A stretch of DNA of 64,000 nt, from assembly GCF_029255145.1 (NCBI RefSeq), contig NZ_JAPUVQ010000150.1, positions 26,727-90,726 of the forward strand, read 5' to 3'. The DNA is from Accumulibacter sp003538495 (GTDB lineage Bacteria; Pseudomonadota; Gammaproteobacteria; Burkholderiales; Rhodocyclaceae). The first letter of the stretch is position 1. Each line of letters starts with the position of its first letter. Of the stretch, positions 17,922 through 25,500 are shown one piece after another. The position numbers were made by a program, and so were the translations under genes. The notes below the pieces were generated by a model, which saw only the letters and a list, made by a program, of their open reading frames with translations, searched no databases and had not been told where the DNA came from.

Positions 17922-17939
17922 GCGGCACGACCGTGCCGC
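17922..17939. terminator. Hairpin between converging sensor gene and mutY
   Basis: Perfect 7-bp arms, GCGGCAC and GTGCCGC, around a 4-base loop (GACC) lie in the 38-bp gap between two convergent genes. There is no clear U tract on either side, so a bidirectional terminator is plausible but not proven. Confidence 0.4.
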
Positions 17940-17944
17940 TGGCA

Positions 17945-18997
17945 TCAGACGGCGGCGCCCAGCAGGAGCTTCTTGATCGGCGCCGGCAAGGCCGCCGCTG
18001 CGATCTGGTCGACCGGCAGCCATTCGAGAACGGCCTCGCTTGCGCCGCCGAGCACTTCGACGTCACAGCGCAACACCTCGATACGCAGGCGAAAATGGCT
18101 GAAGACGTGCGCGATCGGCGGCAGCGCCCGGGCACTCAGCAACCGGCAACCGTGGCGCAGAACGAAAGCGTCCGGGGCTTCGCCGCGCAGTTCGGGCAAG
18201 CTCAGCAGCCCGCCCCAGATACCGACCGGCGGGCGGCGCTCGAGCAGCACCCGCTGGCCATCGGTGAGCAACAGCACGCTGCTCGATCGCTGTGGCAGCG
18301 CCGCCCTGCTCCGGCGCTCCGGCAGTTCGGCTTGGCGGCCGTCGCGGCGGGCGACACAGATCTCCCGCAGCGGACAGCCGGCGCAGGCGGGCTGGCGGGC
18401 GGTGCACACCGTCGCCCCCAAGTCCATCATGCCCTGGGTGTAACTTTGCACGCCGCGCTCCGGCAGCAGCGATTCGGCGAGCGCCCACAGCGCACGCTGA
18501 TCCTGCGCGGCCGACGAGCCGGCGGTGACCGCAAAGCAGCGCGCCAGGACGCGTTTGACATTGCCATCGAGAATGGCGGCGCGGCGGCCGAAGGCAAAGA
18601 CGCTGATCGCCGCAGCCGTAGACCGACCGATTCCCGGCAAATCCACGTTTTCACGGGGATCGGCAGAGAACTTCCCCGCCCGCTCGCCGACCAGCATTTG
18701 CGCGCACCGGTGCAGATTGCGCGCGCGTGCGTAATATCCGAGCCCGGACCACAGCTCGAGGACACTGCCGAGCGGCGCGCGAGCGAGTGCTTCAAGGGTC
18801 GGAAAACGTGCCAGAAAACGCGCGTAATAGGGAATCACGGTGGGCACCTGCGTTTGCTGCAGCATGATTTCAGACAGCCAGATGCGGTACGGGTCGGCCG
18901 TCTGCTGCCATGGCAGGTCGTGGCGGCCATTGGCTTTCTGCCAGCCAATCACGCGTCGGGAAAAGCCGCGTCGGGCGGCGGGACTGGAGTCAAGCAT
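17945..18997 (-). CDS. mutY: Adenine DNA glycosylase MutY
   Basis: A 350-aa base-excision repair enzyme removing A opposite 8-oxoG. The HhH-GPD domain shows EIMLQQTQVPTVIPYY, VDLPGIGRSTAAAI and the catalytic Asp in ILDGNVKRVLAR. The [4Fe-4S] cluster motif is CTARQPACAGCPLREIC (C-x6-C-x2-C-x5-C). A C-terminal NUDIX-like domain (PPVGIWGGLLSLPE) that recognises 8-oxoG follows. The ATG at 18997 is preferred over one at 19042 because the family N-terminus fits better. Convergent with the GGDEF-EAL gene. Confidence 0.95.
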   Translation of the reverse strand: MLDSSPAARRGFSRRVIGWQKANGRHDLPWQQTADPYRIWLSEIMLQQTQVPTVIPYYARFLARFPTLEALARAPLGSVLELWSGLGYYARARNLHRCAQMLVGERAGKFSADPRENVDLPGIGRSTAAAISVFAFGRRAAILDGNVKRVLARCFAVTAGSSAAQDQRALWALAESLLPERGVQSYTQGMMDLGATVCTARQPACAGCPLREICVARRDGRQAELPERRSRAALPQRSSSVLLLTDGQRVLLERRPPVGIWGGLLSLPELRGEAPDAFVLRHGCRLLSARALPPIAHVFSHFRLRIEVLRCDVEVLGGASEAVLEWLPVDQIAAAALPAPIKKLLLGAAV

Positions 18998-19383
18998 GTG
19001 CCGAACGGTTGCTCGCCGTGGCTGGAAAATGCCCGCTTGCACAACGGCCCGGACGAGGATTCGCCCGGCGCTCTTGAACGCACGCCGCAGGGCGATGTCT
19101 GATCGAGTCCAGATAATGGATTATCAAAATCGTCTCGACATCGAAGCGCAGTGCGGCGATAATCGCGCTTTTCGTCTACTTGCCGGCACGACGAGGAATG
19201 GCAAGCCCGGCAAGCAGAATGGCAAATCTGCCGAAGTTTGCATTGGCCTTATCGTCAGGTGTTTATTATTATCGGTAGCTGTCACCGGATTTCCATTTGC
19301 CTTGCCGCAGTCATGCGGATCTCGCCAACCATTTTGCCAACAGTGAATTCTAGCATGCCCGCAGCACGACCCCGGACGGCGTG
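18998..19383. other. 386-bp gap between divergent mutY and flavin reductase
   Basis: No gene is supported here. Composition changes to clearly lower GC between about 19110 and 19350 relative to the flanks, as expected of regulatory DNA. It includes short direct repeats of AATGGCAA around 19197 and 19219. A candidate promoter is listed separately. ORFs in this gap do not resemble any family. Confidence 0.5.
19243..19272 (+). promoter_or_regulatory. Candidate sigma70-type promoter for the flavin reductase gene
   Basis: TTGGCC (4/6 match) at 19243-19248 and TATTAT (5/6) at 19267-19272 are spaced by 18 bp in the AT-richer part of the gap, about 110 bp before the ATG at 19384. Pattern only. Confidence 0.35.
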
Positions 19384-19974
19384 ATGGACCGGCTTTCTGG
19401 ATCGCCCGAATGCCCGGCCGCCTCCGCCGCACTTGCCGACCTGCCGTGCGAGACCTGTGACACGGGCCGCGCGCTGGCGGCGCGAGACCTTGTCTGTCGG
19501 GACTTCCGCGATGCTCTGGGCAGCTTTGCCACCGGCGTCACGGTGCTTACGGCGCTGGCCCCGGACGGCAAACCGATCGCGGTGACGATCAATTCCTTCA
19601 ACGCCGTTTCGCTGGAGCCGCCGCTGATCCTCTGGAGCCTGTCGTGCACTTCACCGCGACTCGACGCTTTCCGTCGCGCCAGCCATTACGCCGTCAATGT
19701 ATTGGCCGCCGACCAGCAGTGGATCTCGGACTATTTTGCCGGCCGGGACAACGATCGTTTCGATCCGGTCGCGACCACCCGGGGACTGGCTGGCGCACCG
19801 CTCATCGAGGGCTGCTCGGCGTGGTTCGAGTGCGTCAATGAGGTACAACATCCCGGTGGCGACCATCTCGTTTTCATTGGTCGGGTGCAGCGCTTTGCGC
19901 GGGGAGAAGCCAGCGAGCCGCTGATTTTCCATGCCGGTGTCTATCGGCAGCTACGCGGGACCGCGGAGCGATAG
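19384..19974 (+). CDS. Flavin reductase family protein
   Basis: A 196-aa split-barrel FMN-binding protein of the flavin reductase-like family. These proteins use NAD(P)H to reduce FMN/FAD for partner monooxygenases. Core motifs: FRDALGSFATGVTVLTA, AVTINSFNAVSLEPPLILW and the C-terminal LIFHAGVYRQL. An extra N-terminal stretch of about 35 residues has two Cys (LPCETCDTG), which is not part of the core domain. No monooxygenase partner is adjacent. The GTG at 19381 is an alternative start. Confidence 0.92.
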   Translation: MDRLSGSPECPAASAALADLPCETCDTGRALAARDLVCRDFRDALGSFATGVTVLTALAPDGKPIAVTINSFNAVSLEPPLILWSLSCTSPRLDAFRRASHYAVNVLAADQQWISDYFAGRDNDRFDPVATTRGLAGAPLIEGCSAWFECVNEVQHPGGDHLVFIGRVQRFARGEASEPLIFHAGVYRQLRGTAER

Positions 19975-20129
19975 CCATGAGCAGACGATCGGATAGCGTC
20001 GGCAAGGAGTACTGCCAATGCCGGGGCGGTCGACGTCGAGCAGCGAGCACTTGTTTTTCCAGCTGCGTTCTCGGCGTCATGGCGGCAGCGCGACACAACT
20101 TGATGACTTGATGCGTCGCGTGCTGCCTG

Positions 20130-20158
20130 TTGTAAATGGCGGTTTTCTTGTGTAACAG
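20130..20158 (+). promoter_or_regulatory. Weak candidate promoter for the H-NS-family gene
   Basis: TTGTAA at 20130-20135 and TAACAG at 20153-20158 are spaced by 17 bp, in an AT-richer stretch 26 bp before the ATG. The -10 match is poor, so this is tentative. Confidence 0.28.
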
Positions 20159-20183
20159 AACAATTTACTTTCGGGAGAAGTGC

Positions 20184-20492
20184 ATGGCGACGTACAAGGA
20201 ACTACTGGAACAACGTGAGGCCTTGGAGCAACAAATCGCGGAAGCTCGGCAGACAGAAGTGGCGTCGGCTATCGTGAAAGCGAAGCAGCTGATCGCCGAG
20301 TACGGTTTGACCGCCGCCGATTGCGGCTTCAGGGGCGTGGCTGCCTTTGCCGGCAAGACCAAGACCACGGTCGCCGTCAAGTTTCGCGGCCCCAACGGCG
20401 AGACCTGGTCGGGCCGCGGCAAGGCGCCAAACTGGCTGACAAGTCTGGAGGCGCAAGGACGGCACAAGGACGAGTTCCTGGTTGCACGGTAG
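20184..20492 (+). CDS. H-NS family nucleoid protein
   Basis: A 102-aa short H-NS/MvaT-independent type found throughout betaproteobacteria. It has an N-terminal coiled oligomerisation helix (residues about 3-35, KELLEQREALEQQIAEAR) and the C-terminal AT-hook-like DNA-binding motif with TWSGRGKAPNWL (consensus GRGR-P-W). The region between (AAFAGKTKTTVAVKFRGP) fits the DNA-binding domain. It binds AT-rich, often foreign DNA and silences it. A ribosome site (gggagaag) precedes the ATG. Monocistronic, with gaps of about 200 bp on both sides. Confidence 0.93.
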   Translation: MATYKELLEQREALEQQIAEARQTEVASAIVKAKQLIAEYGLTAADCGFRGVAAFAGKTKTTVAVKFRGPNGETWSGRGKAPNWLTSLEAQGRHKDEFLVAR

Positions 20493-20675
20493 TCGCGCGC
20501 CGGCAATGATCTCAGCCCGGCCCTCCTCGCCGGCACGGCAGGAGTGGCCAGCTTGCGGACTTCTTCGTGGCGTGACCTGCGCAGGCAGGCCGTTCGCGGT
20601 CCGTCGCCGGTCGTTGCGCTGTCGCCGCCGGGCAGGCGTGCCAGCGCCGTAGCGGATCCACCAAGAGGCTAGAGA

Positions 20676-21680
20676 ATGAACATCCTGGTAACCGGCGGCT
20701 GCGGCTACATCGGCTCGCACGCCTGCGTCGCGCTGCTCGCCGCAGGTCACGCGGTGACCGTCGTCGACGATTTCTCCAACAGCCGGCCCGAGGTCCTCGA
20801 CCGCGTCGCCAGGATTGCCGGCCAACGGCCGCTCTTGGTCGAGGGCGATGTCCGTGACCGCGCCTTGCTGCGCCGCGTCTTCACGGATTCGCCGATCGAC
20901 GCGGTGATTCACTTCGCCGGCCTGAAAGCCGTCGGCGAATCGGTAGCCCAGCCCTTGCGATACTACGACTGCAACGTCGGCGGGACGATCGCCCTGTGCG
21001 AGCTGATGGCCGAAGCCTCGGTCAAGACCCTGATCTTCAGTTCCTCGGCGACGGTCTATGGCGACCCGGCCTCGGTGCCGATCCGCGAAGATTTCCCGCG
21101 CTCGGCGACCAATCCGTATGGTGCCAGCAAGCTGATGATCGAAGACATCCTGGCCGACCTGGTGCACGCCGACCGGCAATGGCGGATCGCGCGCCTGCGC
21201 TATTTCAACCCCGTCGGCGCGCACCCCAGCGGCCTGATCGGCGAGGAACCCAATGGCGTGCCCAACAACCTGCTGCCCTACGTGGCGCAGGTGGCGGCCG
21301 GCACGCGCAAGCAGCTGAGCGTCTTCGGCAGCGATTATCCGACCCCCGACGGCACCGGCGTCCGTGACTACATTCACGTCATGGACCTCGTTGAGGGCCA
21401 CCTGGCGGCGCTTGACCATCTGCTCGCCAGGGGCGGCCTGCTGACGGTCAATCTGGGCACTGGTTGCGGCTACTCGGTACTCGACATGGTTCGCGCCTTC
21501 GCCGCCGTCAGCGGTCGACCGGTGCCCTACGCGCTGGTGCCACGCCGCCCGGGCGATGTCGCGAGCTGTTACGCCGACCCGGCATTGGCCCAGCAGCTGC
21601 TCGGCTGGCAAGCCCGGCGCGGCATCGAGCAAATGTGCAGCGACGCCTGGCGCTGGCAGCAGCAGCGCGCCTCGACCTGA
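20676..21680 (+). CDS. galE: UDP-glucose 4-epimerase
   Basis: A 334-aa extended SDR that interconverts UDP-glucose and UDP-galactose using tightly bound NAD. The Rossmann motif is VTGGCGYIGSHACVAL (GxxGxxG). The catalytic Ser is in FSSSATVYG and the YxxxK pair in NPYGASKLMIED. The C-terminal substrate domain contains GTGVRDYIHVMDL. The length is normal. It supplies precursors for surface polysaccharide. It is followed 9 bp later by apaH on the same strand. Confidence 0.95.
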   Translation: MNILVTGGCGYIGSHACVALLAAGHAVTVVDDFSNSRPEVLDRVARIAGQRPLLVEGDVRDRALLRRVFTDSPIDAVIHFAGLKAVGESVAQPLRYYDCNVGGTIALCELMAEASVKTLIFSSSATVYGDPASVPIREDFPRSATNPYGASKLMIEDILADLVHADRQWRIARLRYFNPVGAHPSGLIGEEPNGVPNNLLPYVAQVAAGTRKQLSVFGSDYPTPDGTGVRDYIHVMDLVEGHLAALDHLLARGGLLTVNLGTGCGYSVLDMVRAFAAVSGRPVPYALVPRRPGDVASCYADPALAQQLLGWQARRGIEQMCSDAWRWQQQRAST

Positions 21681-21689
21681 ACGGAAAGC

Positions 21690-22508
21690 ATGGCAACGTA
21701 CGCTATTGGCGATATTCAGGGCTGTTTCGATTCGCTGCTGCAGCTCCTGGACAAGTGCCGTTTCGATCCGGCCTGCGACCGTCTGTGGCTGGTCGGCGAC
21801 ATCGTCAACCGTGGCCCGCGCTCCCTGGAAACGCTGCGTTTCGTTCGCGATCTGGGTCCGGCTGCAACGACGGTACTGGGCAATCACGACCTCTACCTGC
21901 TGCTGGTCGCCGCCGGATTTGACCGGCGGGGCAAGGGCGACACGCTCGACGAAATCCTCGATGCAGCCGACTGCCAGGAATTGATGGATTGGCTGCGGCA
22001 TCGGCCGCTATGCCATCAGGAAGGCGAATTCTGCCTGGTCCATGCCGGCCTGTTGCCGCAGTGGACGGTGGCCCGAGCGCGCGCGCTGGCCGCAGAGGTC
22101 GAAGCGGTGCTCGCTGGCCCGAGCTATCTGGATTTCATGGCCAACATGTGGGGTAGCGAGCCAGCAGCTTGGAGCGACGACCTGGAAGGCTGGGCGCGCT
22201 TGCGGGTGATCGTCAACGCGATGACCAGGATGCGCCTCTGTTCAGCTGACGGCGTGATGGAGTTCAAGACCAAAGGCGAGCTGGCGAGCGCGCCGGCCGA
22301 CCTGCTGCCATGGTTCGAGGTCCCGGGCAGACTGAGCGCCGGCGACGTTCTGGTCACCGGCCACTGGTCGGCACTCGGGCTGAGGATCGAGCCCAACTTG
22401 CTGGCGCTCGATTCGGGTTGCCTGTGGGGCCGCCATCTGACGGCCGTTCGCCTTGACGACCGCGAGGTTTTCCAGGTCGATTGCTCGCCCGGCGAAGCCC
22501 AGGGATGA
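21690..22508 (+). CDS. apaH: Bis(5'-nucleosyl)-tetraphosphatase, symmetrical
   Basis: A 272-aa calcineurin-like phosphoesterase that cleaves Ap4A into two ADP and also decaps Np4-capped RNA in E. coli. Metal motifs: GDIQGCFDSL (GDxxG), GDIVNRGPRS (GDxxNRG), VLGNHDLYLL (GNHD) and a downstream LVHAGLLPQW. The length matches the family. It is tightly spaced after galE; the downstream A2M gene follows after 85 bp. Confidence 0.95.
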   Translation: MATYAIGDIQGCFDSLLQLLDKCRFDPACDRLWLVGDIVNRGPRSLETLRFVRDLGPAATTVLGNHDLYLLLVAAGFDRRGKGDTLDEILDAADCQELMDWLRHRPLCHQEGEFCLVHAGLLPQWTVARARALAAEVEAVLAGPSYLDFMANMWGSEPAAWSDDLEGWARLRVIVNAMTRMRLCSADGVMEFKTKGELASAPADLLPWFEVPGRLSAGDVLVTGHWSALGLRIEPNLLALDSGCLWGRHLTAVRLDDREVFQVDCSPGEAQG

Positions 22509-22593
22509 GCTGAAACCCTGCCGGCGCGAGAAAGACAGCAGCCCGCAAGCGCCCGCCTGCTAGAATCGCCGCAGCACATTCCCGGAGAATGCC

Positions 22594-25500
22594 ATGCGCA
22601 GCGGACGGCACATCAGGCAGCGCGGGCGGGCAGCGATACACGCCGCGCTGGCAGCAGTGGCGCTGGCGATCGCCGGTTTCCTGGCCATCGGCAACCTGCC
22701 GCAGCAGGCCAAGGACCAGACGGCGACCGCTGGCGTCCGTTTCGAAGTGGTCGACGGCGCGAATCGCGAGCTCGATGGTTCGCCAGCGCTGGCGCTGTCG
22801 TTCAGCCTGCCACTCGATAGCAAGCAAAATTACGACCAGTTTGTCCAGGTCCTCGAAATGCCGCCCGCCGCGACGACGGCAACCGCCAGGCGCGACGATG
22901 AGCAAGGCGACGACCAGCAAGGCGACGAGGAGAGGCCGACGACCGGGGCCAGCACCAGCAGTGCGCCGGAGGACACCCGTCTCGACGGTGGCCAGCCGGT
23001 CTCAGGCGCCTGGGTGGTCGGCGACAACCCGCACCTGCTGTTCTTCCCGCGGATCAAGCCGCAGGCGCGCTACCTGGTACGCGTCCAGCCCGGGCTGATG
23101 GCCAGGAACGGCGACCAACTCGACCAGGAAGCGCGCTTCTCGATCCGCACCGCAGCCGTCGCGCCGGCGTTCTACTTCGCCAGCCGCGGCATGGTCCTGC
23201 CAGCCGCACAGAACGGCGGCCTGCCGGTGACCACGGTCAATGTGCCGGAGGTGGACATCCAGTTCCTCAAGGTCAAGCCGGATCAGCTCGCGGCGTTTCT
23301 CGAAAAGGTCGTCGCCAGGGGCAAGCCCACAGCGGTGGCGGCGACCGGCGAGCAGGGGGCAGCTGATGACGAAGAGGGCGATGGTAACGGTTATTACGGC
23401 AGCGGCACGCGTCTGAAGGGCGCCGTCAGCTACTGGGAGCTCGACCAGTTGCAGCAGCTGACGACCAGCGCCTTCGTCGGCCGTTTCCTCACCGAACAGC
23501 AGGCCAATCGCCGCCGCGTGACCTTCATCCCGGTCGAGAGCATCGCCGCGCTGCGCGAGCCGGGGATCTACGTGGCCGTGATGTCGCAGCCGAATCGCTT
23601 CCGTGGCGATTACCAGACCACCTACTTCTACGTCAGCGACCTCGGCCTGCATCTGCGCCAGTACGCCAATGGCGGTGCCGACGCCTACCTCAGCTCGCTG
23701 ACCGACGGCAAGCCGCGCGCCGGCGTCGAAGTGAGCTGGGTGGATCGTCTTGGCAAGGCGCTGGCGCGTGCCGAGACCGACGGCGACGGTCGCGCGAGCT
23801 TCGCCGAGAAGCCGCCCGGCGCGCGCGTTCTGGTCGCCAGGAAGGGTGAGCAGATGTCGCTGATCGGCCTGCGCGAACCGGCGCTCGATCTCGCCGAATT
23901 CGACATCGCCGGCATGCCCTACGTGCCGGTGCGCCTCTTTGCCTACAGCGGTCGCAACCTTTATCGGCCGGGCGAGCGCTTCGACGTCTCGGTGATCGCG
24001 CGTGACGCCGATGGCCATCCGGTGCCGTCGCAGCCGATTCAGGCGACCCTTCGCCGTCCCGACGGCAAGGCGCAGTGGACCGCGAACTGGCAGCCTGAGC
24101 CGGCTTTCGCGGGCTACTACCGGCGCGCCATCGACTTGCCGGTCGACGCGGCCACCGGTTCCTGGCAGCTCGAACTGCGCGCCGATCCGGCGGCCAGGGT
24201 CGCCGGCAGCAGCATGCCGTTCGCCGTCGAGGAGTTCCTCCCGGAGCGAATGAAGCTCGACCTGAGCAGCGCCAGCGAGCGCCTGGCCGGCGAATCGGCC
24301 TGGCAGATCGAGGTCAGCGGCCGTTACCTGTACGGCGCGCCGGCGGCGGGCAATACTCTGGTTGGCGTGGTGACCAGCGAGCGCAACCGTAATCCGCTGG
24401 CAGAGAAGCTGCCCGGATTCGTTTTCGGCGACGCCGACGAGGAGCAGCTCAAGTCGCGCAGCGAACTCCCCGGACGGGAAATGGACGACCAGGGCCGGGC
24501 CACCGTCGAGGTCGACCTGACGACGGTGGCCAAGCACCGTTCGCCGTTCACCGTGCGTGCGACGCTGAGCCTGCTCGAAAGCGGTGGACGACCGGTGGTG
24601 CGCAGCATTGAGCGCGCCTTCTGGCCGGCGCCGGTATTGGTCGGGCTGCGGCCGCTGTTCGTCGGCGCCTACGCGCGCGAAGGCGCCCCGGCCGATTTCG
24701 AGGTCGTGCGGACCGACGCCAGCGGCGCACTGCAAGCCGCCAACGCGCTACCGGTGCGACTGTTCAGGGAAGACCGTCACTACTACTGGCGCTTCGACGA
24801 TCAGCGTGGCTGGCATTCGGGTTTCAGCGAGACCGACGAACTGGTGGCGACGACGCAGGTCTCGGTTGCCGCCGGTGGCCGCGGCAAGCTGAGCCTGCCG
24901 CTGCGCTACGGCCGCTACCGGGTCGAAGTCTTCGACCCGGAGACCCGTCAGACGACGCGCTACCGCTTCTACGCCGGCTGGTCGGCCAAGGACGACGAGA
25001 CGCAGGGCGTACGCCCCGACCGGGTGGCGCTCAAACTCGACAAAGCAAGCTACCGGGCCGGCGACACGGCGCGTCTGACGATCACTCCTCCACACGCCGG
25101 CGAAGCGCTGGTCACCGTCGAAGGCGACCGCGGGCTGTGGGTGCGCCGGCTGACCGTCGGCGCCGACAGCAAGACCATCGACATTCCGCTCGACAAGGCC
25201 TGGCAGCGCCATGACCTGTACGCGACGGTGATGGTCCTGCGTCCTGGCGACAGCAGCGAGAAGGTGACGCCGGCGCGCGCCCTGGGCGTGGCCTACCTGC
25301 CACTCGACCGCGACCAGCGCAAGCTGGCGGTGACCATCGACGCGCCCCGGAAAATGGAGCCCGAACAGCCGCTCAAAGTCAGGATCAAGGTTCCCGAAGC
25401 CAAAGGGCGGCAGGCGATGGTGACGCTTTCGGCGGTCGATGTCGGGATCCTCAACATCACGCGTTTTGTCAGTCCTGATCCTTTCGCCTTCTTCTTCGCC